The notes: generated from the sequence alone by a model not told the origin. Counted from the first letter of the stretch, positions 7,739 to 17,477 are shown. The stretch: 64,000 bases of DNA from Caulobacter endophyticus (GCF_003116815.1 NZ_QDKQ01000034.1:124001-188000), one strand, 5' to 3'. Numbers and translations: made by a program.

Positions 7739-10700
7739 CTAGAAGCTGGCGCGGAGCACGAAGGTGTAGCGCCGATCGTTCATGAACCAGGAGCGCCCTG
7801 TCTTCAGCAGGTTGCTGTTGAGCACCTGGGTCGTCCGGGTGGTCTCGTTCAGCAGGTTCACGGCCTGCACGCCGATCTTGGTCTTCGGGTTCACGGTGTA
7901 GAAGAACGAGCCGTCGAGCTGGCCCGTGGCCTCGTTCATGATCGGGGCGTAGGGCACGATCACGTCGCGGACGGTGAGCAGGAAGTCCGAGCGCCAGTTG
8001 TAGGCCAGGCGCGCCGAGATCGGGCCCTTCTCGTAGATCGCCGCGAAGTTGACGTTGTGCTTGGACAGGCCCTGCAACGGCAGCTTGCTGGTGTCGACCG
8101 TGGTGATGCGGCCGGCGGCCACGTCGGGGTCGGTTGCCGACAGCGTGCTCTGCGGCACCCCGCTGCTTTCGATGTAGCTGTAGTTGGCGTTGATGCCGAA
8201 GCCGTCCAGCGGCTTGGGCAGGAAGTCGTAGAACTGCTGGTAGCCGACCTCGAAGCCCTTGACCGTCGCCTTGACGTCCGAATTGCCGGGCTGGGTGATC
8301 ACCACGTCGAACGTCACGCCGTTGTTGGTGAACGGCAGGCGGCTCGTGCGGTTGTAGGCGACGTCGGTCAGTTCCTTCCAGAAGGCCGCGAAGGTCAGCG
8401 AGCCGACCGGCGCGAAGTACCACTCCACCGAGGCGTCGATGTTCGTGGCCTGGGTGGGCTTCAGGTACGGATTGCCGACCGGGACGTTGCCGCTGGGCAC
8501 GCCGTTGGTGATGCCGTCGGCGTTGGTGTTGAGGGTCAGGTTGTAGAAGTTGCGGGTCAGGCCGATGTCGGGCGGCGTGACCGTCTTGGACACGCCCAGG
8601 CGATACTGCAGGCCGTGCGGAGCCATGACCTTCACGTTGAAGCTGGGCAGCCAGTATTCGAACGACGACTTGGCCGTGTTCGGCACCAGGGCGCCGTTGG
8701 CCCACAGACGCGAGGCGGCGCGCACGTTCGGCGCCAACTGGCAGAACGGCGAAGGCGTCTGGCCGGCGGGAACGTTGGCGCAGTCGGCCTCCGTCGGCAG
8801 GCTGGCGGCCAGCGGGTAGGCCAGGTAGCCCTCGGCGACCCGGTCTGTCTTGGTGTAGCGCAGGCCGAGATTGCCGCTGACCTTGTAGTCGCCGGTCTCG
8901 CCCTTGAAGCGGGCCATCAGATAGGCCGACTTGGTCTCTTCGTTGACCGGGTTGATCTCCTGCGGGCGGAACGGCGTGCCGGCGATGACATTGCAGCGCA
9001 TCGCCAGCGGCACCCAGTTCTGCGGGCAGCCCCCGGCCAGGCGATCACGCCACTCGTCGCCGACCGACAGGGCGAACTGCGAGACCGAGCCGTAGTTGTC
9101 GATCAGGTTCTGCGAGAAGAACAGGCGCGGGTCCGCGCCCGTCGGCACGCCGGTCTTGCCGCGCATGAAGTTGTCGAAGGCGTAGGCCTCGACGAAGCGG
9201 GTGCTGTTCGCGCCGCCGGCCGTCGTCGGGCTGCCGTTGATCGGGTCGTCCATCCACACCGGACCGCCGCTGCCCCAGATCTCGCTGAGCACGCCCCAGC
9301 TGTAGGCCGAGAAGCGGGTGGTCTGGTCGCGCTCCGACCAGCGGGCGCCGCCCTTGATCGAGTCCAGCCAGGTATCGTTGTTGAACTTGTATTCGACGTC
9401 GATCTTGATCGCGTCCTCGGTGCCTTCCGACTGCTCGATGTGGTCCATCGCCGAGCGCCAGAAGTTGTTGTACGGGTCGCTGAGGCTGGCGTGGGTCCCG
9501 CGGGCGTAGGACGGGCAGTTGTTGTTGAACGGCGTGCAGTTCGACACCGTCGTGCCGCTGGACGGAGCGCTGAAAAGCACGTCCGGCAGGTCGTTGCCGT
9601 GGAGGGTGATCGCGGCGTTCTGGAACGTCGACCCCCACAGGCCCATGCTGATGGCGTCGACCTTGGAGTCCACGTGCTGGGCGTCGAACAGCACGCCCCA
9701 GTGGTCGTTCGGCGTCCACTTGAAATTGAAGCCGTAGTCGGTGGTGGTGTTGGTCGTGCGCTCGTCGCGGCGGACGTTGTTGGACTGCAAGCCGTTGATC
9801 GGCGTGCGCGGATCCGAACCGTTCTGGTCGGCGCGCCAGCCGGTCGAACCGGTGATGACGCCGTTGGTGAAGACGCCGTCCTCGTCGAACGAGAAGGTGG
9901 TGCCGTCGGCCGGGCGGGAGTCGCCGTTGCTGGTGACGTTGTCGGTGGCGATCTCGACCGCGTGCTCGGTCCAGTTCACCGTCGACTTCGAGCGCAGGTA
10001 CTGGAACGCGGCCTGCATCGTGCCGTCGTTGCTGCGCCACTGGATGGCGCCGGCCTGGCCCTGGCGTTCACGCTCGTTGGTCGTCGAGCGGAAGGCCGCG
10101 CCGCGCGGGAACCACACGCCCTTCGTGCCATTGCCGCAGTCGCCGGCGGTGGAGCCCAGGTTGGTGCGGCAGCCGAAGTTCGACACCTGGACGGCGTCGC
10201 TGCGGCTGGCCAGTTCGGAATTGACGAAGCTGGCCAGGATCCCAACCTCGCCGATGCTGGTGTCGAAGCGGTCGCTGTAGAGGAACGAGTAGGTCGGCTT
10301 CCACTTCTTGACCATATCGCCGTAGCTGGCCTCGGCCGACATCGACAGCAGGCGCTTATTGGTGTCGAACGGCAGGCGCGTGCGCAGGTTCACCGTACCC
10401 GAGATGCCGCCCTCGATCATGTCGGCGGACGGGCTCTTGAACACGTCGACGCCGCCCATCAGCTCGGATGGCACATCGGCGAAGCTGAGGATGCGGCCGT
10501 TGTTGGCGGTGAAGGTGTCGCGGCCGTTCAGTTCCGAGCGCACGAAGTTCAGGCCGCGGACCACGACGCCCGAGCCTTCGGTCGAGAAGTGGTCGGGGTC
10601 GACGCCGGCGGCGAAGCGGTTGATCGATACGCCGGGCACGCGCTGCAGGGCTTCGGTCACCGAGCGGTCCGGCAGGGCCCCGATGTCCTCGGCGGTGATC

Positions 10701-10954
10701 GAGTCGCCGATGATGTCGGACGACTGCTTCAGCTGCTGGCTGCTCTTCAGGCTCTGGCGGATGCTGGTGACGACCACCTCGTCGACCGTGTCCTCGGTGG
10801 TCTTGCCGCCGGCCGCGGCGGTCTGGGCCAGCGCCGAGGCCCCGAACACCAGGCTCAGCGCCAGGGCCGACACCCCGCACTTCAGGCCGAATTTCAGATT
10901 GTCGCCGAGAGTCTCGCGCCCACGCGTCGCGGACGCTCCGTTTACGGAGCTCAT
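7739..10954 (-). CDS. TonB-dependent outer-membrane receptor of the xylan locus
   Basis: This 1071-residue receptor has a signal peptide ending near ASALAQ, a TonB-box-like region (TVDEVVVTSIRQ), a plug domain (DIIGDSITAEDIGALPDRS through VNLRTRLPF), a long 22-strand barrel, and the terminal Phe typical of outer-membrane proteins (VLRASF). The plug form matches the carbohydrate-associated TonB receptors common in Caulobacter and xanthomonads. The start at 10954 is fixed by an excellent GGGGAGGAAT at spacing 7; an in-frame start 17 codons upstream has no such site. Leading the operon with GH10 and GH43, it probably imports xylo-oligosaccharides. The palindrome at 10985-10996 lies in its promoter region. 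Confidence 0.92.
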   Translation of the reverse strand: MSSVNGASATRGRETLGDNLKFGLKCGVSALALSLVFGASALAQTAAAGGKTTEDTVDEVVVTSIRQSLKSSQQLKQSSDIIGDSITAEDIGALPDRSVTEALQRVPGVSINRFAAGVDPDHFSTEGSGVVVRGLNFVRSELNGRDTFTANNGRILSFADVPSELMGGVDVFKSPSADMIEGGISGTVNLRTRLPFDTNKRLLSMSAEASYGDMVKKWKPTYSFLYSDRFDTSIGEVGILASFVNSELASRSDAVQVSNFGCRTNLGSTAGDCGNGTKGVWFPRGAAFRSTTNERERQGQAGAIQWRSNDGTMQAAFQYLRSKSTVNWTEHAVEIATDNVTSNGDSRPADGTTFSFDEDGVFTNGVITGSTGWRADQNGSDPRTPINGLQSNNVRRDERTTNTTTDYGFNFKWTPNDHWGVLFDAQHVDSKVDAISMGLWGSTFQNAAITLHGNDLPDVLFSAPSSGTTVSNCTPFNNNCPSYARGTHASLSDPYNNFWRSAMDHIEQSEGTEDAIKIDVEYKFNNDTWLDSIKGGARWSERDQTTRFSAYSWGVLSEIWGSGGPVWMDDPINGSPTTAGGANSTRFVEAYAFDNFMRGKTGVPTGADPRLFFSQNLIDNYGSVSQFALSVGDEWRDRLAGGCPQNWVPLAMRCNVIAGTPFRPQEINPVNEETKSAYLMARFKGETGDYKVSGNLGLRYTKTDRVAEGYLAYPLAASLPTEADCANVPAGQTPSPFCQLAPNVRAASRLWANGALVPNTAKSSFEYWLPSFNVKVMAPHGLQYRLGVSKTVTPPDIGLTRNFYNLTLNTNADGITNGVPSGNVPVGNPYLKPTQATNIDASVEWYFAPVGSLTFAAFWKELTDVAYNRTSRLPFTNNGVTFDVVITQPGNSDVKATVKGFEVGYQQFYDFLPKPLDGFGINANYSYIESSGVPQSTLSATDPDVAAGRITTVDTSKLPLQGLSKHNVNFAAIYEKGPISARLAYNWRSDFLLTVRDVIVPYAPIMNEATGQLDGSFFYTVNPKTKIGVQAVNLLNETTRTTQVLNSNLLKTGRSWFMNDRRYTFVLRASF

Positions 10955-10984
10955 TCTTCTATTCCTCCCCAGTCCCGGTAGCTC

Positions 10985-10996
10985 GGTAGCGCTACC
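10985..10996. promoter_or_regulatory. LacI-type operator candidate, perfect 12-bp palindrome
   Basis: GGTAGCGCTACC is a perfect palindrome 31 bases upstream of the receptor start and in the 307-base divergent gap (10955-11261) before the halogenase pair. The central AGCGCT is typical of LacI/GalR-family operators. A near copy, GGTTAGCGCTACC, precedes the GH74 gene at 31276. A xylose- or oligosaccharide-responsive repressor is inferred. The rest of the gap holds no gene that I can support. Confidence 0.6.
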
Positions 10997-11261
10997 ATTG
11001 GTCATATGTCGAGACCATTATTGGTCTGATGATATGGCAAAGGTCGACCACGTCAAGAGCGTTGAAATAACCCTGTAACGCCACCCAAAGCGCCACCCAT
11101 CATTCTGTTTTTAAAAAGATTTTTACGTGGAAAAGTCGTCTCGACGATTTTTCGTCAGCGAGAAACGTGACAAAGGCGGACAGCGCAGTCAATTTACGTC
11201 CCGCTTGAAACGGTGCTCAAGCCGTGCGGACATAAGATCTTCTGGGGCGGGAAAGCGTGTC

Positions 11262-12779
11262 ATGTCAGACCAACGCGTGAGGTCCGTCGTCATCGTTGGC
11301 GGCGGAACGGCCGGATGGATGACGGCGGCGGCGCTCGCCAGGACGCTCAGCGGCCAGGACCTGAAGATCGCCCTCGTCGAGTCCGAGGCCATCGGCACGG
11401 TCGGCGTCGGCGAAGCCACCATCCCGCCGATCCTGACCTTCAACGCCATGCTGGGCATAGACGAGCGGGCGTTCATGCGCGCCACCAAGGCCAGCTTCAA
11501 GCTGGGCATCGAGTTCGTCGACTGGGGCGCGCTCGGCGAGACCTATCACCACCCGTTCGGGACCTTCGGCCTCGACATTGAGGGGATCAGGTTCCACCAG
11601 GTCTGGCGCAAGTTCAAACAGGCCGCCGGACCAATCGGCGACTACAACCTCACCGAGGCCGCCGCCCGCCGCTGGCGCTTCGCCCTGCCCGATCCCGACC
11701 CGGCCAAGGTCATGTCGAGCCTGAAGTACGCCTATCACTTCGACGCCGGCCTCTACGCCCGCTTCCTGCGCGGCTTCTCCGAGCAGCGCGGCGTCGTCCG
11801 CATCGAGGGCCGCATCGGCCAGGTCGCCCAGAACGGCGAGACCGGTTTCGTCGAGGCCGTGGTGCTGGAGGACGGCCGCCGCGTGGAGGGCGATTTCTTC
11901 GTCGACTGTTCGGGCTTCCGCGGCCTCGTCATCGGCCAGGCGCTGAAGGTTCCCTATCAGGACTGGAGCCGCTGGCTGCCCAACAACCGCGCCGTGGCGA
12001 TCCCGTGCGAACTGGGCGGGGACGGCCTGACGCCCTTCACCCGCGCCACCGCCCGCGAGGGCGGCTGGCAGTGGCGCATCCCGCTGCAGCACCGGATCGG
12101 CAACGGCTACGTCTATTCCAGTCATCACGTCGACGACCAGCGGGCGCTCGACACCCTGCTGGCCAACCTGGACGGCGCGCCGACCGACGAGCCCAACCTC
12201 CTGCGCTTCACGCCGGGCCGCCGCGAGCGCGCCTGGGAGAAGAACGTCTGCTCGATCGGCCTTTCGGCCGGCTTCATCGAGCCGCTGGAAAGCACCAGCA
12301 TCCACATGATCCAGGCCGGGATCACCAAGCTCCTGGCCCTGTTCCCCGGCGGCGGCGTCGACCCGCTGGAGATCGACGAATACAACCGCCTGACCGCCGA
12401 GCAGGTCGACCGCATCCGCGACTTCGTCATACTGCACTTCCACGCCACGCGCCGCGACGACACCGACTACTGGCGCTACCTGTCGTCGATGACCGTGCCC
12501 GACAGCCTGGCCCGCCGCATGGAGCTGTTCGCCCGTCGCGGCCGCTGGTTCCCATCGGAATACGACCTCTTCCACGAGAGCAACTGGCTGGCCGTGCTGC
12601 TGGGCCAGGGGATCGTGCCGGAGGAATGGGACCCGCTGGTCGACAGCCTGCCCGAAGGCGAGGCGCGCCAGCGCCTTTTCCAACTGTCGGCCCTGATCGC
12701 CCGCACCGCCGAGGCCATGCCCAGCCACGCCGAATTCGTCGCCCGCTACTGCGGCGCGGTCCAGGGAGTCGCCGCGTGA
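11262..12779 (+). CDS. Tryptophan-halogenase-family flavoprotein 1
   Basis: This 505-residue member of the flavin-dependent tryptophan halogenase family has the N-terminal FAD-binding VVIVGGGTAGWMTAAALA. A lysine-rich segment (ATKASFKLGIEF) lies where PrnA-type enzymes have the catalytic Lys, and the diagnostic WxWxIP motif appears as WQWRIPLQHRIGNGY. It also contains LSAGFIEPLESTSIHMIQ, where these enzymes contact FAD. Its true substrate is unknown; family members beside TonB receptors in Caulobacterales have not been shown to halogenate tryptophan. The ATG at 11262 follows a G-rich GGGGCGGGAAAG and starts the FAD fold; an upstream in-frame extension looks non-coding. It is translationally coupled to a paralogue. 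Confidence 0.9.
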   Translation: MSDQRVRSVVIVGGGTAGWMTAAALARTLSGQDLKIALVESEAIGTVGVGEATIPPILTFNAMLGIDERAFMRATKASFKLGIEFVDWGALGETYHHPFGTFGLDIEGIRFHQVWRKFKQAAGPIGDYNLTEAAARRWRFALPDPDPAKVMSSLKYAYHFDAGLYARFLRGFSEQRGVVRIEGRIGQVAQNGETGFVEAVVLEDGRRVEGDFFVDCSGFRGLVIGQALKVPYQDWSRWLPNNRAVAIPCELGGDGLTPFTRATAREGGWQWRIPLQHRIGNGYVYSSHHVDDQRALDTLLANLDGAPTDEPNLLRFTPGRRERAWEKNVCSIGLSAGFIEPLESTSIHMIQAGITKLLALFPGGGVDPLEIDEYNRLTAEQVDRIRDFVILHFHATRRDDTDYWRYLSSMTVPDSLARRMELFARRGRWFPSEYDLFHESNWLAVLLGQGIVPEEWDPLVDSLPEGEARQRLFQLSALIARTAEAMPSHAEFVARYCGAVQGVAA

Positions 12780-14290
12780 CCAACGATCGCATCCGCCATG
12801 TCGTCATCGTCGGCGGCGGCACAGCCGGCTGGATGACCGCCGCCGCCCTGGGCCGCTTCCTCAAGGATGGCGTCACCAAGGTGACGGTCATCGAGAGCGA
12901 GGCCATCGGCACGGTCGGGGTCGGTGAGTCGACCATCCCCCAGATCAACATGTTCAACCGCATGCTGGGCCTGGATGAGGACGACTTCCTGCGCAAGACC
13001 AAGGCCACCTACAAGCTGGCCATCGAGTTCCGCGACTGGAAGGAGATCGGCCACACCTACCACCACCCCTTCGGTCCCTACGGCGTCGACATGGAGGGGG
13101 TGTCGTTCCATGCCTACTGGCTGCGCTACCAGGCCATGGGCGAAGCCGCCGACCTTTCCGAATACTCCCTGCAGTCGCTGGCGGCCGCGCATGCGAAGTT
13201 CCAGCGGCCCACCGGCCAGAAGAACTCGCCGCTGGGCGACATCGCCTACGCCTTCCACTTCGACGCGGGCCTCTACGCCCGCTTCCTGCGCGACTATGCC
13301 GAGGCCCGCAGCGTGCGCCGCATCGAGGGCAGGATCGTCGACGTGGCCCTGCGCGGCGTCGACGGCTTCGTGGAGTCGGTGACGCTGGAGAACGGCGCGG
13401 TCGTCGAGGGCGACCTCTTCATCGACTGCTCGGGTTTCCGGGGCCTCCTGATCGAGGGCGCGATGAAGAGCGGCTTCGAGGACTGGTCGCACTGGCTGCT
13501 CAACGACCGCGCGGTGGCGGTCCCTTGCGCCTCGGGCGGCTCGACCGATCCGGTGACCCGCGCCACCGCCCGCCCCGCCGGCTGGCAATGGCGCATCCCG
13601 CTGCAGCACCGGATAGGCAACGGCTACGCCTTCTCCAGCCAGCACATCAGCGAGGACGAGGCCACGGCCTACCTGCTGGCCAATCTCGACGGCGAAGCCC
13701 TGGCCGATCCCAACCTGCTGCGCTTCAAGGCCGGCCGCCGCAAGAAGAGCTGGAGCAGGAACGTCGTGGCCATCGGCCTGTCGGCCGGCTTCATGGAGCC
13801 GCTGGAAAGCCAGAGCATCCACCTGATCCAGGTGGGCATCTCACGCCTCCTGGCCATGTTCCCCGACCGCCGTTTCCAGCAGCCTGATATCGACCGCTAC
13901 AACCGGGTGATGGCCTTCGAGTACGAGAAGATCCGCGACTTCCTGATCCTGCACTACAAGGCCACCGAGCGCGCGGACACGCCGTACTGGGACTATCTGC
14001 GGGAGATGCAGATCCCCGACTACCTGGCCGACAAGATCGCCGTCTTCGAGAGCCACGGCCGAGTGTTCCGCGAGAACGAGGAGCTGTTCAACGACACCTC
14101 GTGGTTCGCCGTCATGGTCGGCCAGGGCCTCAGGCCCAGGGGCTGGGACCCGATGGCCGACGTCATGAGCGAGGACCTGCTGCGCGCCCGCATGAACGAG
14201 ATCCGCGCGGTGATCGCCCGCTCGGCCGAAGCCATGCCGGATCATATGACGTTCGTGGCCGAGCGCGTGGCGGGTGCGCGGGCGGCTTAG
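12776..14290 (+). CDS. Tryptophan-halogenase-family flavoprotein 2
   Basis: A 504-residue paralogue of the preceding gene, with the same layout: VVIVGGGTAGWMTAAALGR, KTKATYKLAIEF, WQWRIPLQHRIGNGY and LSAGFMEPLESQSIHLIQ. The start is GTG at 12776, whose bases overlap the TGA of the first gene (GTGA), so the two are coupled. The clear sequence similarity implies local duplication, but the proteins differ throughout, so it is not recent. Placement opposite the xylan receptor operon suggests that both act on something in the same uptake process. A pair of inverted CCTTCGACA repeats follows the stop. Confidence 0.9.
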   Translation: MTNDRIRHVVIVGGGTAGWMTAAALGRFLKDGVTKVTVIESEAIGTVGVGESTIPQINMFNRMLGLDEDDFLRKTKATYKLAIEFRDWKEIGHTYHHPFGPYGVDMEGVSFHAYWLRYQAMGEAADLSEYSLQSLAAAHAKFQRPTGQKNSPLGDIAYAFHFDAGLYARFLRDYAEARSVRRIEGRIVDVALRGVDGFVESVTLENGAVVEGDLFIDCSGFRGLLIEGAMKSGFEDWSHWLLNDRAVAVPCASGGSTDPVTRATARPAGWQWRIPLQHRIGNGYAFSSQHISEDEATAYLLANLDGEALADPNLLRFKAGRRKKSWSRNVVAIGLSAGFMEPLESQSIHLIQVGISRLLAMFPDRRFQQPDIDRYNRVMAFEYEKIRDFLILHYKATERADTPYWDYLREMQIPDYLADKIAVFESHGRVFRENEELFNDTSWFAVMVGQGLRPRGWDPMADVMSEDLLRARMNEIRAVIARSAEAMPDHMTFVAERVAGARAA

Positions 14291-14309
14291 TTCGCAGCGT
14301 GGCTTCCGT

Positions 14310-14386
14310 CCTTCGACACGCTCAGGATGAGGACCATTTCAGGCTCGGCGGCTCAATCGGAAACCTCACCCTGAGCTTGTCGAAGG
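14310..14386. repeat. Inverted dispersed repeat after the halogenase pair
   Basis: CCTTCGACACGCTCAGGATG starts at 14310 and its inverted partner, ending GCTTGTCGAAGG, runs to 14386. The two face each other across about 30 bases, between the convergent halogenase 2 and XRE genes. This is a dispersed intergenic palindrome of the kind common in Caulobacterales and sphingomonads. It may end transcription from both sides. Confidence 0.65.
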
Positions 14387-14405
14387 GCGTGGTTTTCGCG
14401 TCGCC

Positions 14406-15164
14406 TCAGCCCGCGAAGAACCGCGCGAAGCCCTTGTCGGTGACCCTCGCCAGGGCGGCGCGGTACTCGTCATAGGCGGCTGCGTCCGGGCCGACGCGGC
14501 CGAAGGCCGGCTCGGCCACCCGGCGCAGCGGCACGAAGGCGATCGGGGCGGCGGCCGGCGTCAGGTGACTGCCCTGGCCGACCTGCAGGGTGGTGAGCAT
14601 GCCGTACATCTCGCCGCCGATCGCCGGCCGGCCCAGGATGATCAGCCGGAACTGCCCCAACTCGTTGGTGACCAAATAGGTGTGGCCCGACTGATTGGAC
14701 AGCGACACCGCCCCGCGCTGGGTGAATTCGGCGTCCTGGCGCGCGGCCTCGCGGAACACGAGGCTGGAGGCCGCCTCGTCCCAGACGATCTCGGTGCGAT
14801 AGGCATAGACGGCGGCCGGGTCCTCGAACGAGGGACGCAGGGTCAGGTACTCGCCCTCCAGCCAGGTGACGGCCGGTCGCGAATAGGCGCCCAGGGCCTC
14901 GGGCGCCAGGCCGGCGACGGCGGCGGGCGCCGGCCGGACAGGCGCGCGCAGCGGCTGTTCCAGCGCCTCTTCCAGCCGGATGGTGGTGGCCAGGGTGAAG
15001 GGGCGGCGGCCGCTCAGCGCCTTCTCCAGGGTCGAGATGCTGATGCGCGCCTTGTCGGCCAGCTGCTGGCGCGACATGCGGCGACGGGCCAGAGCCTCGC
15101 GCACGCCGGCGGCGATGGCCAGACTCTGCTCGTCGGGCAGCTCGGCTTCCGGCGCCAGGGTCAT
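14406..15164 (-). CDS. XRE-family transcriptional regulator with C-terminal sensing domain
   Basis: Of 252 residues, an N-terminal helix-turn-helix occupies about 17-70 (LAIAAGVREALARRRMSRQQ, then LADKARISISTLEKALSGRR). A Pro/Ala linker leads to a 150-residue domain I cannot name; it contains TWLEGEYLTLRPSFEDP and looks like a ligand-binding beta fold. The start ATG at 15164 has GAGG at a suitable distance. It is divergent from the VIT/VWA-sortase operon, with repeated TCCGCACA boxes between them. It may control itself and that operon. Regulation of the halogenase genes, whose 3' end it faces, is less likely. Confidence 0.75.
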   Translation of the reverse strand: MTLAPEAELPDEQSLAIAAGVREALARRRMSRQQLADKARISISTLEKALSGRRPFTLATTIRLEEALEQPLRAPVRPAPAAVAGLAPEALGAYSRPAVTWLEGEYLTLRPSFEDPAAVYAYRTEIVWDEAASSLVFREAARQDAEFTQRGAVSLSNQSGHTYLVTNELGQFRLIILGRPAIGGEMYGMLTTLQVGQGSHLTPAAAPIAFVPLRRVAEPAFGRVGPDAAAYDEYRAALARVTDKGFARFFAG

Positions 15165-15181
15165 CGGCTAGGCCTCACGAA

Positions 15182-15205
15182 TCCGCACATTTCCGCACAC
15201 TGCGG
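15182..15205. promoter_or_regulatory. Candidate operator: direct and inverted CCGCACA boxes
   Basis: TCCGCACA occurs at 15182-15189 and again ten bases later at 15192-15199. The second copy continues into an inverted repeat, CCGCA-CAC-TGCGG (15193-15205). The boxes lie 18-41 bases upstream of the XRE start codon in the divergent gap, where an autoregulatory operator would be expected. Binding by that regulator is inferred. Confidence 0.4.
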
Positions 15206-15347
15206 CGCCGGACCCGGCGCGACAAGCCCGCCTCCGGACAAGCTGCACGGATCCCTCACGAAGATTGCAAATCCCGCCGGTCGCGGCTGCACCCCGATGT
15301 GACGACAAGAGAGATCACCTGCTTTCGAGCCCCAAGGAGATCCTCCC

Positions 15348-17477
15348 ATGTCCGCTCAAGACGTCGGCGCATCCAAGCCCCGCGTCGCCGCCCGCGCCCG
15401 CCCCGGCCGGTGGTTCGCCATCCTCTGCGAAGCCTTCGCCCTGGGGCTGCTGCTCCTGGTCGCCCTGGCCGGGACCGGCCACGCCGCTGAGGCGGAGGAG
15501 ACGGCCGCTGGCGGCCTGATCATGCGCGCCAAGGGCGGCGACCAGGTGGTCGAGGCCGTGCGCCTGGGGACCGATATCGACATGACCGTCAGCGGCCTGA
15601 CCGTGCGCGGCCGCGTCACGCAGGCCTTCCGCAACGACACCGGCCACTGGGTCGAGGCGGTCTACGTCTATCCCCTGCCCCAGGACGGTGCGGTCGACAC
15701 CCTGAAGATGGTGGTCGGCAAGAAGGTGATCGTCGGCGAGATCAAGAAGCGCGCCGAGGCCCAGGAAATCTACGAGGCGGCCAAGGCCCAGGGCAGGAAG
15801 GCCGCCCTGGTCGAGCAGAACCGCCCCAACATGTTCACCAACGCCGTCGCCAACCTCGCCCCCGGCGAGACGGTGCTGGTGCAGATCGAATACCAGGCTC
15901 CGATCGCCGTCTCGGCCGGCGAATATTCGCTGCGCATGCCGCTGGTCGTGGCCCCGCGCTACGCCTCGCCGGGCGCGGCCCCGACGCCCGAAAGCCGCGC
16001 GGCGATCATCGATCCCAAGGCCGCCGGCGCGATCAACCCGGTCACCGTGACCGTCCGCCTGCGCGCCGGCTTCCCGCTGGGCGCGGTGGCCAGCGCCAGC
16101 CACGCCGTCGATGTCCGCGACGACAAGGGCGGCAAGGTCGTCACCCTGGCCAAGGGCCAGGCCCCGGCCGACCGCGACTTCGTGCTGACCTGGAAACCGG
16201 TTCCGCTGGCCGCCCCCAGCGTCGCCCTGTTCCGCGAGAAGGTGGCCGGCGCCCACTACGTGCTGGCCCAGGTCACCCCGCCGATCGCCGCCCGCGGCGG
16301 CCCGCCGCCGGCCCGCGACATCGTCTTCGTCATCGACAATTCCGGCTCGATGGGCGGGGAGTCGATGCGCCAGGCCAAGGCCGGCCTGCTGTACGGCCTT
16401 TCCAACCTCAAGAGCGGCGACCGCTTCAACGTCGTGCGCTTCGACGACACCCTGACCGTGCTGTTCGAGGGCGCGGTCGCCGCCGACGCCGCCAACCTGG
16501 CCCGCGCCCGCAGGTTCGTCTCGGGCCTGGAGGCCACCGGCGGCACCGAGATGGTTCCGGCCATGGCCGCCGCGCTGCGTGACGAAGGCGGCGACCAGGG
16601 CCGCGTGCGTCAGGTGGTGTTCATGACCGACGGCGCGATCAGCAACGAGCAGGGCCTGTTCGACGCCATCACCGCCGGCCGCGGCCGCTCGAAGGTGTTC
16701 ATGGTCGGCATCGGCTCGGCCCCCAACAGCTACCTGATGAGCCGCGCCGCCGAGCTGGGCCGCGGGACCTTCACCCACATCGGCTCGACCGACGGGGTAG
16801 AGGAAGCCATGCGCGCCCTGTTCGACAAGCTGGAGAGCCCTGTCGCCACCAACCTCGTCGCCCGCTTCGAGGGCACGGCTTCCGACGCAGCGCCCGCCGT
16901 CCTGCCCGACCTCTATCGCGGCGAGCCGGTCACCTTGGCCGCCCGGGTGGACGACCTCGACGGCGTGCTGACGGTCAGCGGCGTCATCGACGGCCGTCCC
17001 TGGCAGACCAGGATCCGCCTTCGCGACGCCGAAGCCGGCAAGGGGATCTCCAAGCTGTGGGCGCGTCGCAAGATCACCGACGCCGAGGTCGCCCGCACCC
17101 TGGCCCAGATCACCGAGGACGAGGCCGACGCCCGGGTGCTGAAGCTGGGCCTCGACCATGGCCTGGTGACCAGCCAGACCAGCCTGGTGGCGGTGGACAA
17201 ATCCCCTGCCCGCCCCGCCGACGCCCCGCTGCTGCGCAGCGACCTGCCGCTGAACCTGCCGGCCGGCTGGGACTTCGACGCCCTGTTCAACCGCAAGGCC
17301 GAGACGGGCGCCGCCGACGCCCCGGCCGATCCCGAGCAGCAGATCGCGCAGCTGGACCTGCCGCAGACGGCGACCGACGCGCCGATGCTGATCCTTACGG
17401 GCCTGGGCCTGATGGCGCTCGCCCTGGCGCTCGGCGGCGGCGGCTGGGCGCTGGGCCGGCGGAGGAGCGTGGCTTGA
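15348..17477 (+). CDS. Sortase-target VIT/VWA surface protein
   Basis: A 709-residue exported protein. After an N-terminal signal anchor (GRWFAILCEAFALGLLLLVA) comes a VIT domain (about residues 60-175, with GHWVEAVYVYPLPQDGAVD). A von Willebrand A domain follows (about 325-500) with an intact metal site: DIVFVIDNSGSMGG, TGGTEM and MTDG. The C-terminus is a classic sorting signal: LPQTATDAP, a hydrophobic helix and GRRRSVA. This is the architecture of the proteobacterial sortase target family (marine sortase target type). AAGGAGA at 15334-15340 precedes the ATG. The cognate sortase gene overlaps its stop codon. It should be anchored in the membrane and then transferred by the sortase. Confidence 0.92.
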   Translation: MSAQDVGASKPRVAARARPGRWFAILCEAFALGLLLLVALAGTGHAAEAEETAAGGLIMRAKGGDQVVEAVRLGTDIDMTVSGLTVRGRVTQAFRNDTGHWVEAVYVYPLPQDGAVDTLKMVVGKKVIVGEIKKRAEAQEIYEAAKAQGRKAALVEQNRPNMFTNAVANLAPGETVLVQIEYQAPIAVSAGEYSLRMPLVVAPRYASPGAAPTPESRAAIIDPKAAGAINPVTVTVRLRAGFPLGAVASASHAVDVRDDKGGKVVTLAKGQAPADRDFVLTWKPVPLAAPSVALFREKVAGAHYVLAQVTPPIAARGGPPPARDIVFVIDNSGSMGGESMRQAKAGLLYGLSNLKSGDRFNVVRFDDTLTVLFEGAVAADAANLARARRFVSGLEATGGTEMVPAMAAALRDEGGDQGRVRQVVFMTDGAISNEQGLFDAITAGRGRSKVFMVGIGSAPNSYLMSRAAELGRGTFTHIGSTDGVEEAMRALFDKLESPVATNLVARFEGTASDAAPAVLPDLYRGEPVTLAARVDDLDGVLTVSGVIDGRPWQTRIRLRDAEAGKGISKLWARRKITDAEVARTLAQITEDEADARVLKLGLDHGLVTSQTSLVAVDKSPARPADAPLLRSDLPLNLPAGWDFDALFNRKAETGAADAPADPEQQIAQLDLPQTATDAPMLILTGLGLMALALALGGGGWALGRRRSVA

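Noticed and set aside
8057-10981. 974-codon open frame on the plus strand opposite the xylan-locus TonB receptor
   Set aside because: It is the antisense shadow of a clearly homologous receptor gene. High GC leaves the opposite frame open; its product is low-complexity Arg/Val/Gly-rich with no domain.
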